A stretch of 64,000 nucleotides of DNA from Nocardioides ochotonae (GCF_011420305.2 NZ_CP061769.1:620001-684000), one strand, 5' to 3'; positions 28,959 through 40,643 are shown, numbered from the stretch's first letter. Numbers and translations are program-made. Notes: generated by a model not told the origin, from the letters alone.

Positions 28959-29524
28959 TGACCGAGATCCAGACGAACGCGATGCCGCGTCTGAAGACGA
29001 AGTACCGCGAGGAGATCCTCCCGGCCCTTCAGTCGGAGTTCGAGATCAAGAACGTCATGCAGGTGCCCGGCCTCGTCAAGATCGTGGTCAACATGGGTGT
29101 CGGCGAGGCTGCTCGCGACTCGAAGCTGATCGAGGGTGCGGTCAAGGACCTCACCGCGATCACCGGCCAGAAGCCGCTGGTGACCAAGGCCCGCAAGTCG
29201 ATCGCCCAGTTCAAGCTGCGTGAGGGGATGCCGATCGGCGCCCACACCACGCTGCGTGGCGACCGCATGTGGGAGTTCCTGGACCGCCTGCTGTCCCTCG
29301 CGCTGCCCCGGATCCGCGACTTCCGCGGTCTTTCCCCGAAGCAGTTCGACGGTCGCGGCAACTACACCTTCGGTCTCACCGAGCAGGTCATGTTCCACGA
29401 GATCAACCAGGACAAGATCGACCGCTCGCGTGGCATGGACATCACCATCGTCACCACGGCCACCAACGACGACGAGGGTCGCGCCCTGCTGAAGAAGCTC
29501 GGCTTCCCGTTCAAGGAGAACTGA
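28958..29524 (+). CDS. rplE: 50S ribosomal protein L5
   Basis: 188 residues. A component of the central protuberance that binds 5S rRNA and contacts the P-site t[14 protein letters not shown] near the start and [10 protein letters not shown] near the end match the family. rpsN starts 1 bp after its stop. Confidence 0.98.
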
Positions 29525-29525
29525 C

Positions 29526-29711
29526 ATGGCGAAGACCGCTCTCAAGGTCAAGGCCGCCCGCAAGCCCAAGTTCGCGGTGCGTGGCTACACCCGCTGCCAG
29601 CGTTGCGGCCGGCCCAAGGCCGTCTACCGCAAGTTCGGGCTCTGCCGCATCTGCCTGCGGGAAATGGCGCACCGGGGCGAGCTGCCCGGCGTGACCAAGT
29701 CCTCCTGGTGA
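29526..29711 (+). CDS. rpsN: 30S ribosomal protein S14 type Z (zinc form)
   Basis: 61 residues, the short zinc-binding form, with the CQRCGR and CRICLR cysteine pairs. Many actinobacteria hold a second zinc-free S14 elsewhere for zinc limitation; none is in this window. It ends GVTKSSW as usual. An 85-bp gap follows before rpsH. Confidence 0.97.
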
Positions 29712-29796
29712 CCATTCCTCACTCAACACACAAGTCGCTGCAGGTCGCATCTGAGGTGCAGGTGCGAAACCACGGTGGAGAAAGGGCCTCACGGCC

Positions 29797-30204
29797 ATGA
29801 CGATGACTGACCCGATCGCAGACATGCTTACGCGTCTGCGCAATGCCAACCAGGCGTACCACGACTCGGTGTCCATGCCCTACAGCAAGCTCAAGCAGGG
29901 CGTTGCGGACATCCTCAAGCAGGAGGGCTACATCACCTCCTACGACGTCGTGGACGCTCCCGAGGGCGAGGTCGGCAAGACGCTGACCATCACCCTGAAG
30001 TACGGCCGCAGCCGCGAGCGTTCGATCGCCGGTGTGCGCCGCATCAGCAAGCCCGGTCTGCGGGTCTACGCCAAGCACACGGGTCTCCCGAAGGTGCTCG
30101 GCGGCCTGGGGGTCGCGATCATCTCGACCAGCCAGGGCCTGCTGACTGACCGACAGGCCAACCAGAAGGGCGTGGGTGGGGAAGTCCTCGCCTACGTCTG
30201 GTGA
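29797..30204 (+). CDS. rpsH: 30S ribosomal protein S8
   Basis: 135 residues. It binds 16S rRNA helix 21 and is the spc operon repressor in E. coli. It starts [17 protein letters not shown] and ends GGEVLAYVW, both standard. The ATG at 29797 is used; a second in-frame ATG at 29803 gives 133 residues. Confidence 0.97.
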   Translation: MTMTDPIADMLTRLRNANQAYHDSVSMPYSKLKQGVADILKQEGYITSYDVVDAPEGEVGKTLTITLKYGRSRERSIAGVRRISKPGLRVYAKHTGLPKVLGGLGVAIISTSQGLLTDRQANQKGVGGEVLAYVW

Positions 30205-30232
30205 CGACGAGACCGTAAGGAGAGAAGACAGC

Positions 30233-30772
30233 ATGTCGCGCATTGGCAAGCTCCCCGTCCCGGTCCCGTCCGGTGTGGATGTTTCGGTCGAGGGTGCGCT
30301 CGTGACGGTCAAGGGCCCCAAGGGGACCCTGACCCACACGGTGGCAGCCCCGATCACCGTCGAGAAGGGTGATGGCGTCCTGGACGTCAAGCGCCCCGAC
30401 GACGAGCGGACGAGCAAGGCCCTCCACGGCCTGACCCGCACGCTCGTCAACAACATGGTCGTCGGTGTCACCGACGGCTACGAGAAGCGTCTCGAGATCG
30501 TGGGCGTGGGTTACCGCGTCCTCCCCAAGACGCCGACCCAGGTCGAGTTCCAGCTCGGGTACTCCCACCCGATCATCTTCGACGCGCCGGAGGGCATCAC
30601 CTTCGCCGTCGACGGCCCCACGAAGTTCGGCGTCCAGGGCATCGACAAGCAGCTCGTCGGTGAGGTCGCCGCCAACATCCGCAAGCTCCGCAAGCCCGAG
30701 CCGTACAAGGGCAAGGGTGTCCGGTACGCCGGCGAGAACGTCCGCCGCAAGGTCGGAAAGGCTGGTAAGTGA
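30233..30772 (+). CDS. rplF: 50S ribosomal protein L6
   Basis: 179 residues: two repeats of the L6 fold, with [14 protein letters not shown] at the start and [18 protein letters not shown] at the end. It lies near the factor-binding stalk base. The ATG at 30233 follows aaggagag. Its stop shares one base with rplR. Confidence 0.98.
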   Translation: MSRIGKLPVPVPSGVDVSVEGALVTVKGPKGTLTHTVAAPITVEKGDGVLDVKRPDDERTSKALHGLTRTLVNNMVVGVTDGYEKRLEIVGVGYRVLPKTPTQVEFQLGYSHPIIFDAPEGITFAVDGPTKFGVQGIDKQLVGEVAANIRKLRKPEPYKGKGVRYAGENVRRKVGKAGK

Positions 30773-31155
30773 TGGCGATCTCGCTTTCGAACAACAAGCA
30801 CACGGCGTCGCGCGTCAAGTCGCGTCTGCGTCGGCAGGTCCGGGGTCGCAAGAAGATCCAGGGCACTGCCGAGCGTCCCCGCCTGGTCGTCACCCGCTCG
30901 GCCAAGCACATGTCCGCTCAGGTTGTCGACGACCTCGTCGGCAAGACCCTCGTCTCGGCGTCCACGCTCGAGGCGGACCTGCGGGCCTTCGACGGCGACA
31001 AGACCGCGAAGGCGAAGAAGGTCGGCGAGCTCGTTGCTGAGCGCGCCAAGGCGGCCGGAGTCGACGGCGTGGTCTTCGACCGCGCCGGCAACAAGTACCA
31101 CGGCCGCATCGCGGCCCTGGCCGACGGCGCCCGCGAGGGCGGCCTGACCTTCTGA
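30772..31155 (+). CDS. rplR: 50S ribosomal protein L18
   Basis: 127 residues. A 5S rRNA-binding protein of the central protuberance. [18 protein letters not shown] forms the basic N-terminal arm, and the end reads [19 protein letters not shown] at 30772 overlapping the rplF stop. Confidence 0.97.
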   Translation: MAISLSNNKHTASRVKSRLRRQVRGRKKIQGTAERPRLVVTRSAKHMSAQVVDDLVGKTLVSASTLEADLRAFDGDKTAKAKKVGELVAERAKAAGVDGVVFDRAGNKYHGRIAALADGAREGGLTF

Positions 31156-31192
31156 TCGCAAGAGCTGCAAGAGAGAGAAGAGGAACAGTCTC

Positions 31193-31807
31193 ATGAGCGG
31201 AGCCCAGCGCGGACAGCGCGGTGGCGAGCGCCGAGGCAATCGCGACGACCGTCGCGGCGGCCAGGCTGCTGACAAGACCGCCTACATCGAGCGCGTCGTT
31301 GCGATCAACCGTGTCGCCAAGGTCGTGAAGGGTGGTCGTCGCTTCAGCTTCACCGCCCTCGTGGTCGTCGGTGACGGCGACGGTCTGGTCGGCGTCGGCT
31401 ACGGCAAGGCCAAGGAAGTCCCGGCAGCGATCGCCAAGGGCGTCGAGGAGGCGAAGAAGAACTTCTTCCGCGTCCCTCGCGTCCAGGGCACCATCCCGCA
31501 CCCGGTGCAGGGCGAGAAGGCGGCTGGCGTCGTCATGCTGCGTCCTGCCGCCCCTGGTACCGGTGTCATCGCCGGTGGCCCGGTGCGTGCGGTGCTGGAG
31601 TGCGCCGGCATCCACGACATCCTGAGCAAGTCGCTCGGGTCGTCTAACCAGATCAACATCGTCCACGCGACCGTCGAGGCGCTGCGGATGCTGGAGGAGC
31701 CCGAGGCCGTTGCGGCCCGTCGTGGTCTTCCGGTCGAGTCCGTCGCCCCGGCCGCACTGCTCAAGGCTCGCGCCGAGGGCATCGCGGCGGCTGGGGGTGT
31801 CTCCTGA
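31193..31807 (+). CDS. rpsE: 30S ribosomal protein S5
   Basis: 204 residues. It lies by the mRNA entry channel and affects accuracy (spectinomycin loop region [19 protein letters not shown]). A basic Gly/Arg/Gln-rich N-terminal tail of about 25 residues precedes the double-stranded-RNA-binding-like domain. One-base overlap with rpmD. Confidence 0.98.
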   Translation: MSGAQRGQRGGERRGNRDDRRGGQAADKTAYIERVVAINRVAKVVKGGRRFSFTALVVVGDGDGLVGVGYGKAKEVPAAIAKGVEEAKKNFFRVPRVQGTIPHPVQGEKAAGVVMLRPAAPGTGVIAGGPVRAVLECAGIHDILSKSLGSSNQINIVHATVEALRMLEEPEAVAARRGLPVESVAPAALLKARAEGIAAAGGVS

Positions 31808-31989
31808 TGGCCCAGCTGAAGGTCCAGCAGAACCGTGGCCTCGTCGGTCTGAAGAAGAACCAGCGGGAGACCCTGCGCACGCTCGGTCTCAAGCGCATCG
31901 GCGACGTGGTCGTCAAGGAAGACCGGCCGGAGATCCGCGGCATGGTCAACACGGTCCGTCACCTGGTGACGGTCGAGGAGGTCGACTGA
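31807..31989 (+). CDS. rpmD: 50S ribosomal protein L30
   Basis: 60 residues, the typical short bacterial length, with [20 protein letters not shown] and [16 protein letters not shown]. rplO starts 1 bp later. Confidence 0.97.
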   Translation: MAQLKVQQNRGLVGLKKNQRETLRTLGLKRIGDVVVKEDRPEIRGMVNTVRHLVTVEEVD

Positions 31990-31990
31990 C

Positions 31991-32431
31991 ATGACGCTCA
32001 AGCTGCACCACCTGCGTCCGGCCCCCGGAGCCAAGACCGCCAAGACCCGCGTGGGTCGTGGTGAGGCCTCCAAGGGCAAGACCTCGGGCCGCGGTACCAA
32101 GGGCACCAAGGCTCGCTACCAGGTTCCGGTCGCCTTCGAGGGTGGCCAGATGCCGATCCACATGCGGCTCCCCAAGCTGAAGGGGTTCAAGAACCCCTTC
32201 AAGGTGGAGTTCCAGGTCGTCAACCTCGACAAGCTCAACGAGCTCTTCCCCGAGGGTGGCACCGTCACCGTCGAGGACCTCGTCGCGCGTGGCGCGGTCC
32301 GCAAGGGCCAGCCTGTCAAGGTGCTCGGCCAGGGCGAGATCTCGGTGAAGGTCGACGTGAGCGCCCAGGCGTTCTCGGCTTCGGCCAAGACCAAGATCGA
32401 GTCGGCCGGCGGAACCACCTCGCTCGTCTGA
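31991..32431 (+). CDS. rplO: 50S ribosomal protein L15
   Basis: 146 residues. A late-assembly 50S protein with the Gly/Arg-rich N-terminus ([20 protein letters not shown]) that threads into rRNA. Last gene of the spc group here: a hairpin terminator follows and secY has its own upstream region. Confidence 0.98.
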   Translation: MTLKLHHLRPAPGAKTAKTRVGRGEASKGKTSGRGTKGTKARYQVPVAFEGGQMPIHMRLPKLKGFKNPFKVEFQVVNLDKLNELFPEGGTVTVEDLVARGAVRKGQPVKVLGQGEISVKVDVSAQAFSASAKTKIESAGGTTSLV

Positions 32432-32446
32432 CACGTTGTCGCACAC

Positions 32447-32489
32447 CAGGGCGCGGTCGGGCTGCTCTCAGCAGCCGGGCCGCGCCCTG
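32447..32489 (+). terminator. Terminator after rplO
   Basis: A 10-bp outer stem (32447-32456 with 32480-32489) and a 7-bp inner stem (32460-32466 with 32470-32476) with loop ctc. The gap 32490-32720 that follows holds the secY promoter region. On the minus strand it can be read as a short protein-like stretch (from ATG at 32637), but that frame runs on antisense into rplO and is not called. Confidence 0.8.
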
Positions 32490-32650
32490 TGCGTTCCTCC
32501 TGCCTCGCCCCGGGCCCCGCGCCTGGTGGGGGCCTAGGCGAGGCGGAGCACAGGTAGACCAGATCCACCCGCACCACCGTCAGAGCGTCCACATCGCGGA
32601 GAACCTCCGAGAAGAGCGCCGCCGACCGCATCTCCATGTACGTCCCCTGT

Positions 32651-32656
32651 TAGGCT
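32651..32656 (+). promoter_or_regulatory. Candidate -10 box of the secY-adk-map operon
   Basis: TAGGCT is a common actinobacterial -10 sequence, 65 bp before secY. No good -35 lies 17-18 bp upstream. The terminator after rplO makes a promoter here likely. Confidence 0.5.
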
Positions 32657-32720
32657 TCGCGGGGCTTCCCGCCGGTAGTGCAGGGGCCCTGATCTTTTGC
32701 AGAGGAAAGAGGATCGTCTC

Positions 32721-34016
<1,296 letters not shown>

Positions 34017-34017
34017 A

Positions 34018-34593
34018 ATGCGACTGATCATCATGGGCCCGCCCGGAGCCGGTAAGGGCACTCAGGCCACCTACATCGCCGAGCACTTCGGCATCCCCGC
34101 GATCTCGACCGGGGACATCTTCCGGCGCAACGTCTCGGCGGGCACCCCCCTCGGCATCGAGGCCAAGCGCTACATGGACGCCGGCGAGTACGTTCCGGAC
34201 GAGGTCACCAACCTCATGGTCCGCAACCGCATCGACGAGGACGACGCCCAGCCGGGCTTCCTGCTCGACGGCTACCCGCGCACGCTCGCCCAGGTCGAGG
34301 AGCTCGACGGGATGATCCTGCACACCGGGCACCAGCTCGACGCGGTCGCCGTACTCACCGTCGACCAGGACGAGATCGTCAGCCGCCTGCTGCAGCGCGC
34401 GCAGGTCGAGGGTCGCGCCGACGACACCGAAGACGTCATCCGGCGTCGCCAGGAGGTGTACGCCGAGCAGACCGAGCCGCTGATCGAGGTCTACCGCGCC
34501 CGCGGCATCCTGCGTGAGGTCGACGGCATGGGCGAGGTCGCCGAGGTGACCCGTCGTCTGTTCGCCGCGCTCGACGAGATCCAGCAGAGCTGA
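34018..34593 (+). CDS. adk: Adenylate kinase
   Basis: 191 residues, the short-LID form. It converts ATP plus AMP to two ADP. P-loop GPPGAGKGT at 7-15, AMP-binding ISTGDIFR, and DGYPRT in place of the usual DGFPR. The LID is short (about 127-137) and lacks the zinc cysteines. Between secY and map, the standard bacterial order. Confidence 0.97.
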   Translation: MRLIIMGPPGAGKGTQATYIAEHFGIPAISTGDIFRRNVSAGTPLGIEAKRYMDAGEYVPDEVTNLMVRNRIDEDDAQPGFLLDGYPRTLAQVEELDGMILHTGHQLDAVAVLTVDQDEIVSRLLQRAQVEGRADDTEDVIRRRQEVYAEQTEPLIEVYRARGILREVDGMGEVAEVTRRLFAALDEIQQS

Positions 34594-34609
34594 GCGGAAC
34601 CGGCTGCTG

Positions 34610-35431
34610 ATGGGCTTCCTCGACCGTGGTCTGGAGATCAAGACCCCTGAGCAGATCGACGTGATGCGTCGAGCCGGCCTGGTCGTCGGCCGGACCCTGG
34701 AGCTCCTCCGCTCCTCGGTCCGGGCCGGCGTGACCACCGCCGAGCTCGACGCCGTCGCGGAGGACTCGATCCGCAGCGCCGGTGCGACGCCGTCGTTCCT
34801 GGGCTACCACGGGTTCCCGGCCTCGATCTGCGCCTCCGTCAACGACGAGGTCGTGCACGGGATCCCCGGGTCCCGAGTGCTCGCCGAGGGCGACGTCATC
34901 TCCATCGACTGCGGCGCGATCGTGGACGGCTGGCACGGCGACGCCGCGATCACCGTCGCGGTGGGGGAGGTGCCCGCCGAGGTCACCGAGCTGATGCGGG
35001 TGACCGAGGAGGCCATGTGGCGCGGCATCGGCGCCGCCCGCCTCGGGGGTCGGGTCACCGACATCTCCCACGCCATCGAGACCCATGTGCGCAGCCAGGG
35101 CAGCTACGGCATCCTCGAGGACTACGTGGGCCACGGCATCGGCTCGCAGATGCACCTGCCGCCGAACGTGCCCAACTTCGGCCGCGCCGGCCGCGGGCCC
35201 AAGCTCGTGCGCGGGCTCGCGCTGGCGGTCGAGCCGATGATCACCCTCGGCACCAAGGACACCGACGTGCTCGAGGACGAGTGGACGGTCGTCACCACCG
35301 ACGGCGCCTGGGCGGCGCACTTCGAGCACACCTTCACCCTGACCTCGGAGGGGGCGTGGGTGCTCACCGCCCTCGACGGCGGCCGCGCCGCGCTCGCCGA
35401 GCTCGGCGTGCCGTACGGCGGACGCGACTAG
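34610..35431 (+). CDS. map: Type I methionine aminopeptidase
   Basis: 273 residues. It removes the initiator methionine. The five metal ligands are visible: Asp100, Asp111, His175, Glu208 and Glu239. HDG-type substrate histidine His83 (VVHGIP) is in place. No zinc-finger extension is present. It follows adk by 16 bp. Confidence 0.96.
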   Translation: MGFLDRGLEIKTPEQIDVMRRAGLVVGRTLELLRSSVRAGVTTAELDAVAEDSIRSAGATPSFLGYHGFPASICASVNDEVVHGIPGSRVLAEGDVISIDCGAIVDGWHGDAAITVAVGEVPAEVTELMRVTEEAMWRGIGAARLGGRVTDISHAIETHVRSQGSYGILEDYVGHGIGSQMHLPPNVPNFGRAGRGPKLVRGLALAVEPMITLGTKDTDVLEDEWTVVTTDGAWAAHFEHTFTLTSEGAWVLTALDGGRAALAELGVPYGGRD

Positions 35432-35476
35432 AGCCAGCTCGCGGAATAGCGCGCTGCTGCGGCGGGTTGTCCGGGG

Positions 35477-36523
35477 GTGAGTGCTCCCCGTCTGACCCTG
35501 TCCGTGCTCGACCTGGTGCCCGTCCGTGGAGACCAGTCCTCCGCCGACGCGGTGGCCGCGAGCATCGCGCTCGCGCGCACCGCCGACGACCTCGGCTACG
35601 AGAGGTACTGGGTCGCCGAGCACCACAACATGCCGGCAGTCGCCGCGACCAACCCGCCGGTGCTCATCGGCGTGATCGCCGGTGCGACCCGGCGCATCCG
35701 CGTCGGCTCCGGCGGCGTGATGCTCCCCAACCACGCCCCGCTGGTCATCGCCGAGCAGTTCGCGCTGCTCGAGGCGGCGTACCCCGGGCGCATCGACCTG
35801 GGAATCGGCCGGGCCCCGGGCACCGACCCGGTCACCTCGTGGGCGCTGCGCCACGGCGCCGGGGGAGTGAGCGACGAGGCGGTCTCCCGCTTCCCCGAGT
35901 ACGTCGACAACGTGCTCGCGATGATGGACACCTCCGGCGTCGGGCTCTCGGTGCAGGGCCGGACCCACGTGCTGCACGCGACGCCAGCGGCCACCTCGGT
36001 GCCGACGATCTGGCTGCTCGGGTCCTCGGACTACTCCGCCCGGCTGGCGGCCGAGAAGGGCCTGCCCTACGTCTTCGCCCACCACTTCGCCGGCACGGGT
36101 ACCGCGCAGGCCCTCGAGCTGTACCGCACCGGCTTCCGTCCCTCGCCCGAGCTCGACGCGCCGCGCACGTTCCTCACCGTGAACGCCTCGGTCGCCGAGA
36201 ACGCGGAGGAGGCCCACCGGCTCGCGCTGCCGCAGCTGCAGATGATGCTCGCGCTGCGCACCGGCCAGCCGCTCTCGGCCCAGGTGAGCGTGGAGGAGGC
36301 CGAGAAGGTCGTGCTGCCGGAGTCCCACCAGCAGCTGCTCGACGCGATGGCCGCGCGCTGGGTGATCGGCGAGCCCGAGACGGCCCGGCGCCGCCTGGCC
36401 GAGCTCGCCGAGGAGCACGGCGTCGACGAGGTGATGGTGAACCCGGTCGCGGCCGCCCACGAGGGCACGGACCCGGCCGCCGCCCCGGCCCGCGAGACCA
36501 CGCTGCGTCTGCTCGCCGGCTGA
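35477..36523 (+). CDS. LLM class flavin-dependent oxidoreductase (MsnO8-like)
   Basis: 348 residues. Bacterial luciferase-like TIM barrel of the LLM family with LSVLDLVPVRGDQSS at the start, RYWVAEHHNMPAVA as the active-site histidine segment, and RIDLGIGRAPGTDP. It is predicted to be an FMN-dependent monooxygenase or reductase; the substrate is unknown. GTG start behind ccggggg, 45 bp after map. It separates map from infA, which are often adjacent, so it is probably an insertion into the ribosomal block. Confidence 0.9.
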   Translation: MSAPRLTLSVLDLVPVRGDQSSADAVAASIALARTADDLGYERYWVAEHHNMPAVAATNPPVLIGVIAGATRRIRVGSGGVMLPNHAPLVIAEQFALLEAAYPGRIDLGIGRAPGTDPVTSWALRHGAGGVSDEAVSRFPEYVDNVLAMMDTSGVGLSVQGRTHVLHATPAATSVPTIWLLGSSDYSARLAAEKGLPYVFAHHFAGTGTAQALELYRTGFRPSPELDAPRTFLTVNASVAENAEEAHRLALPQLQMMLALRTGQPLSAQVSVEEAEKVVLPESHQQLLDAMAARWVIGEPETARRRLAELAEEHGVDEVMVNPVAAAHEGTDPAAAPARETTLRLLAG

Positions 36524-36574
36524 GCCTCGGTGAGCGTCGTCGGCACGGATTCGTCTTTCGTCCGGCGCTTTGAC

Positions 36575-36580
36575 TAGACT
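36575..36580 (+). promoter_or_regulatory. Candidate -10 box and long leader of infA
   Basis: TAGACT is a strong -10 match, giving an infA leader of about 225 nt (to 36811). In the leader cctcgtg (36616-36622) can pair with cacgagg (36696-36702), closing a 73-nt loop. No clear -35. The rest of the 288-bp gap 36524-36811 shows nothing else. Confidence 0.55.
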
Positions 36581-36811
36581 GGCGTGTCGGCCCAACGTGG
36601 GTCTGCTGTCTGGTGCCTCGTGGCTGCCCGTGCGGTGTCACATCGTTCCTCGTGAACGGTGCGGCCTGTCCGGCTAGAGGACCAGGGAGCGGCCACACGA
36701 GGTCCACCCGCGACACCCGTCGTGGGAGGTTCCCGGGCCACCCGGAGGCGGTCCCATGACCGTCACCGGTGCACAGAGCGGTAGACACCAGCACTACAGA
36801 TTGTGGAGGAC

Positions 36812-37033
36812 ATGCCGAAGAAAGAAGGCGTGATCGAGATCGAGGGCACCGTCGTGGAGGCCCTGCCGAATGCCATGTTCCGCGTCGAGCTGAGCAATGG
36901 CCACAAGGTTCTCGCCCACATCAGCGGGAAGATGCGTCAGCACTACATCCGGATCCTCCCCGAGGACCGCGTGGTGGTGGAGCTCTCCCCGTACGACCTC
37001 ACTCGAGGTCGCATCGTCTACCGGTACAAGTGA
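36812..37033 (+). CDS. infA: Translation initiation factor IF-1
   Basis: 73 residues, OB fold that blocks the A site during initiation. It starts [20 protein letters not shown] and contains [18 protein letters not shown]. The ATG at 36812 follows gtggagga. First gene of the infA-rpmJ-rpsM-rpsK-rpsD-rpoA-rplQ unit. Confidence 0.98.
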   Translation: MPKKEGVIEIEGTVVEALPNAMFRVELSNGHKVLAHISGKMRQHYIRILPEDRVVVELSPYDLTRGRIVYRYK

Positions 37034-37101
37034 GCCTCGTCCACTGATCGTGGCGGGCTCGCTGTGCGAACCAGCGCAGCCGATACCGGAAAGGACCTCA
37101 C

Positions 37102-37215
37102 ATGAAGGTCAAGCCCAGCGTCAAGGCCATCTGTGACAAGTGCAAGGTGATCCGTCGCCACGGCCGAGTCATGGTGATCTGCGAGAACCCGCGTCACAAG
37201 CAGCGGCAGGGCTGA
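37102..37215 (+). CDS. rpmJ: 50S ribosomal protein L36 (zinc form)
   Basis: 37 residues. Starts [20 protein letters not shown]. The zinc ligands Cys11, Cys14, Cys27 and His32 are all present, so this is the zinc-binding paralogue. It lies 68 bp after infA with gaaaggac before the ATG. The 183-bp gap after it holds only a weak 6-bp hairpin (37307-37327). Confidence 0.97.
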   Translation: MKVKPSVKAICDKCKVIRRHGRVMVICENPRHKQRQG

Positions 37216-37398
37216 GGGTTCGTCCCTCTCGCACCACCTCACAACTGAACATCACTACGTGACCGCTACGCGGCCCGACCGGATCCTCAGGTCAGCCGTC
37301 AGCCACCTCCGGAGCAGTGGGCCGGAGCCCCGTCGACGAGGGCGGGGGCGCGGCACGACCAGAAACCTCTGCGAACAACCGAAGGGACAACGCCAGAC

Positions 37399-37773
37399 AT
37401 GGCACGCCTCGTTGGTGTGGACCTCCCGCGTGACAAGCGCATCGAGATCGCACTCACCTACATCTACGGCATCGGCCGTACCTCTGCTCAGAACCTCCTG
37501 GCCGAGACGGGTGTCAACCCGAACCTCCGCGTCCACGAGCTGGGCGACGAAGAGCTGGTCAAGCTCCGCGACGCCATCGAAGCCAACCACAAGATCGAGG
37601 GTGACCTCCGTCGCGAGGTCCAGGCCGACATCCGTCGCAAGATCGAGATCGGCAGCTACCAGGGCCGCCGCCACCGCATGGGTCTTCCCGTCCGTGGCCA
37701 GCGCACCAAGACCAACGCTCGTACCCGCAAGGGCCCGAAGCGCACGGTTGCCGGCAAGAAGAAGGCCAAGTGA
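37399..37773 (+). CDS. rpsM: 30S ribosomal protein S13
   Basis: 124 residues. A head protein that contacts the P-site tRNA and 23S rRNA. It has [20 protein letters not shown], the helix-two-turn-helix region, and the basic tail ending AGKKKAK. Gaps of 183 bp before it and 67 bp after it. Confidence 0.98.
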   Translation: MARLVGVDLPRDKRIEIALTYIYGIGRTSAQNLLAETGVNPNLRVHELGDEELVKLRDAIEANHKIEGDLRREVQADIRRKIEIGSYQGRRHRMGLPVRGQRTKTNARTRKGPKRTVAGKKKAK

Positions 37774-37840
37774 CGTTCCGCCTCACGGCGAACCACTGAT
37801 CTTCAGCACACCCAGACCAGCTACTTCCAGGAGATTCTGA

Positions 37841-38248
37841 ATGCCTCCCAAGAGCCGCAACGCGGCTGGCGCCAAGAAGGTGCGCCGCAAGGAGAAGAAG
37901 AACGTCGCTCAGGGCGAAGCCCACATCAAGAGCACGTTCAACAACACCATCGTGACCATCACCGACCCCACCGGTGCGGTCATCTCGTGGGCCTCTGCCG
38001 GCACCGTCGGCTTCAAGGGCTCGCGCAAGTCCACCCCGTTCGCCGCGCAGATGGCAGCCGAGGCTGCTGGTCGCCGGGCGATGGAGCACGGGATGAAGAA
38101 GATCGACGTCTTCGTGAAGGGCCCGGGCTCGGGTCGCGAGACGGCGATCCGTTCGCTGGGTGCCATCGGCCTCGAGGTCGGCACCATCCAGGACGTCACC
38201 CCCACGCCCCACAACGGATGCCGGCCGCCCAAGCGCCGTCGCGTCTGA
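37841..38248 (+). CDS. rpsK: 30S ribosomal protein S11
   Basis: 135 residues. A platform protein near the mRNA exit. [18 protein letters not shown] and [16 protein letters not shown] are family hallmarks. aggagatt precedes the ATG. Confidence 0.98.
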   Translation: MPPKSRNAAGAKKVRRKEKKNVAQGEAHIKSTFNNTIVTITDPTGAVISWASAGTVGFKGSRKSTPFAAQMAAEAAGRRAMEHGMKKIDVFVKGPGSGRETAIRSLGAIGLEVGTIQDVTPTPHNGCRPPKRRRV

Positions 38249-38294
38249 GCCCCGACACCACACGACCAGCAGAGACTTAAGGAGTCATTGAGTT

Positions 38295-38903
38295 ATGGCC
38301 CGTTACACCGGCCCCATGACCAAGAAGTCGCGCCGTCTCGGTGTCGACCTCGTTGGTGGCGACCAGGCGTTCGAGCGTCGTCCCTACGCGCCCGGCCAGC
38401 ACGGCCGTGCCCGCGTCAAGGAGAGCGAGTACCGCTCGCAGCTGCAGGAGAAGCAGAAGGCCCGCTTCACCTACGGCGTCCTTGAGAAGCAGTTCCACAA
38501 CTACTACGTCGAGGCATCGCGTCGTTCGGGCAAGACCGGCGACAACCTGCTCCAGCTGCTGGAGTGCCGCCTCGACAACGTGGTCTACCGTGCCGGGTTC
38601 GCCCGCACGCGTCGCCACGCCCGTCAGCTCGTCGTGCACGGCCACTTCCTGGTCAACGGCAAGAAGGTCGACATCCCGTCGTACCAGGTGTCGCAGTACG
38701 ACGTGATCGACGTGCGCGAGAAGTCCCTCGAGATGACCCCGTTCATCGTGGCTCGTGAGACCCACGGCGAGCGCGTGGTTCCCGCGTGGCTCGAGGCGAT
38801 TCCGTCTCGCATGCGGGTGCTGGTCCACCAGCTCCCCGTCCGGGCGCAGATCGACCTCCCGGTGCAGGAGCAGCTCATCGTCGAGTTCTACTCGAAGAAG
38901 TAA
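38295..38903 (+). CDS. rpsD: 30S ribosomal protein S4 (zinc-free form)
   Basis: 202 residues. Primary 16S rRNA binder and part of the mRNA entry tunnel. The N-terminal zinc cysteines of some S4 proteins are absent, so this is the C-minus form. The S4 RNA-binding domain (LDNVVYRAGFARTRRHARQL) is complete. Ends EFYSKK. Confidence 0.98.
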   Translation: MARYTGPMTKKSRRLGVDLVGGDQAFERRPYAPGQHGRARVKESEYRSQLQEKQKARFTYGVLEKQFHNYYVEASRRSGKTGDNLLQLLECRLDNVVYRAGFARTRRHARQLVVHGHFLVNGKKVDIPSYQVSQYDVIDVREKSLEMTPFIVARETHGERVVPAWLEAIPSRMRVLVHQLPVRAQIDLPVQEQLIVEFYSKK

Positions 38904-38976
38904 CTCCTCCACCCTTCCGTCACTCAGCACGTTCGGGCCCGTCAAATAGCGGGTGGGCCCGGAAAGGACACCACCA

Positions 38977-39993
38977 GTGCTTATCGCACAGCGCCCCACC
39001 CTGTCGGAAGAGACCGTCGACGAGTTCCGTTCGCGGTTCGTGATCGAGCCGCTGGAGCCTGGCTTCGGCTACACCCTCGGCAACTCGCTGCGCCGTACCC
39101 TGCTGTCGTCGATCCCTGGTGCCTCGGTCACGAGCATCAAGGTCGACGGGGTGCTGCACGAGTTCTCCACCGTCGAGGGCGTCAAGGAGGATCTCACCGA
39201 GATCATCCTCAACCTCAAGGCCCTGGTCGTCTCCTCCGAGCACGACGAGCCGGTCACCATGTACCTGCGCAAGTCGGGCTCCGGCGACGTCACCGCGGCG
39301 GACATCACCCCGCCGGCCGGTGTCGAGGTCCACAACCCCGACCTCAAGATCGCCACGCTGTCCGACAAGGGCAAGCTGGAGATGGAGCTGGTCGTCGAGC
39401 GTGGTCGCGGCTACGTCTCCGCCGTCCAGAACAAGGGTGCCGACAACGAGATCGGCCGGATCCCGGTCGACTCGATCTACAGCCCCGTGCTGAAGGTGAC
39501 CTACAAGGTCGAGGCCACGCGTGTCGAGCAGCGCACCGACTTCGACAAGCTCGTCATCGACGTGGAGACCAAGCCGTCGATCCGTCCCCGCGACGCGATC
39601 GCCTCGGCGGGCAAGACCCTGGTCGAGCTCTTCGGCCTGGCGCGTGAGCTGAACGTCGAGGCCGAGGGCATCGACATCGGCCCCTCGCCGGTCGACGAGC
39701 AGCTGGCCGCGGACCTCGCCCTCCCGGTCGAGGACCTCCAGCTGACCGTCCGCTCCTACAACTGCCTCAAGCGCGAGGGCATCCACACCGTGGGTGAGCT
39801 CATCAGCCGCTCGGAGCAGGACCTGCTCGACATCCGCAACTTCGGTGCGAAGTCGATCGACGAGGTCAAGGCCAAGCTGGTCGAGATGGGCCTGTCCCTC
39901 AAGGACAGCGCGCCCGGCTTCGACCCGCACGCCGCCCTGGCGGCGTACGGCGACGACGACGACGACACCTTCGTCGAGGACGAGCAGTACTGA
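38977..39993 (+). CDS. rpoA: DNA-directed RNA polymerase subunit alpha
   Basis: 338 residues. The N-terminal domain (about 1-230, with [13 protein letters not shown] [13 protein letters not shown]) dimerises and holds beta and beta'. The C-terminal domain (about 255-315, [15 protein letters not shown]) binds UP elements and activators. An acidic tail ends it. The GTG at 38977 follows ggaaagga. Located between rpsD and rplQ as in most bacteria. Confidence 0.98.
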   Translation: MLIAQRPTLSEETVDEFRSRFVIEPLEPGFGYTLGNSLRRTLLSSIPGASVTSIKVDGVLHEFSTVEGVKEDLTEIILNLKALVVSSEHDEPVTMYLRKSGSGDVTAADITPPAGVEVHNPDLKIATLSDKGKLEMELVVERGRGYVSAVQNKGADNEIGRIPVDSIYSPVLKVTYKVEATRVEQRTDFDKLVIDVETKPSIRPRDAIASAGKTLVELFGLARELNVEAEGIDIGPSPVDEQLAADLALPVEDLQLTVRSYNCLKREGIHTVGELISRSEQDLLDIRNFGAKSIDEVKAKLVEMGLSLKDSAPGFDPHAALAAYGDDDDDTFVEDEQY

Positions 39994-40067
39994 CCCACTG
40001 ACCGGCGGCGCCTGCCGCCGGCCTACTACCCCGGTACCTCGTACGGCCGGGGAGGAACGAGAGAGAC

Positions 40068-40589
40068 ATGCCGAAGCCCACCAAGGGCGCCCGCCTCGGC
40101 GGCAGCCCGGCGCACCAGCGCCTGATCCTGGCGAACCTGGCCACCCAGCTCTTCGAGCACGGCCGGATCACCACGACCGAGTCGCGGGCGCGTGCGCTGC
40201 GTCCGCACGCGGAGAAGCTGATCACCAAGGCGAAGAAGGGTGACATCCACAACCGTCGCGAGGTCCTCAAGACCATCCGCGACAAGGGTGTCGTGCACCA
40301 CCTCTTCACCGAGATCGCGCCGACCTTCGCCGAGCGTCCGGGTGGCTACACCCGGATCACGAAGCTCAACCCCCGCAAGGGCGACAACGCCCCCATGGCG
40401 GTCATCGAGCTCGTGACCGAGGCGTACGCCCCGGCCGCTCCCCGGACCAAGGCTGCTCCGGCCGCCCCGGTCGCCGAGGAGACGCCGGTCGAGGAGACCA
40501 CCGTCGAGGAGACCCCCGCTGCTGCGGAGGAGACCCCCGCCGAGGTCACCGAGGACGCTCCGGCTGCCGAGGACGAGAACAAGGCCTGA
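40068..40589 (+). CDS. rplQ: 50S ribosomal protein L17 with acidic tail
   Basis: 173 residues. The L17 core (1-120, starting [20 protein letters not shown]) lies at the bottom of the 50S subunit. A tail of about 50 residues rich in Ala, Glu, Thr and Pro (repeated EETPVEET units) follows. Such tails occur in actinobacterial L17. It is the last gene of the unit, before a strong terminator. Confidence 0.97.
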   Translation: MPKPTKGARLGGSPAHQRLILANLATQLFEHGRITTTESRARALRPHAEKLITKAKKGDIHNRREVLKTIRDKGVVHHLFTEIAPTFAERPGGYTRITKLNPRKGDNAPMAVIELVTEAYAPAAPRTKAAPAAPVAEETPVEETTVEETPAAAEETPAEVTEDAPAAEDENKA

Positions 40590-40605
40590 GCACCCGCTCA
40601 CGCCG

Positions 40606-40643
40606 CACCGGCCCGCTGCCCCTTCGGGGGTGGCGGGCCGGTG
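40606..40643 (+). terminator. Terminator after rplQ (UUCG tetraloop)
   Basis: A 17-bp stem including two G-U pairs (40606-40622 with 40627-40643) and loop ttcg, 16 bp after the stop. It is followed by a tandem duplication of cagttcccggggc (40645-40670). It may also serve the convergent DUF2786 gene. Confidence 0.9.

Noticed and set aside
32534..32637. A short minus-strand peptide (MEMRSAALFSEVLRDVDAL...) in the rplO-secY gap
   Set aside because: It looks protein-like but the frame runs on through the terminator and antisense into rplO, no ribosome site is clear and no family was recognised. It might be a remnant.
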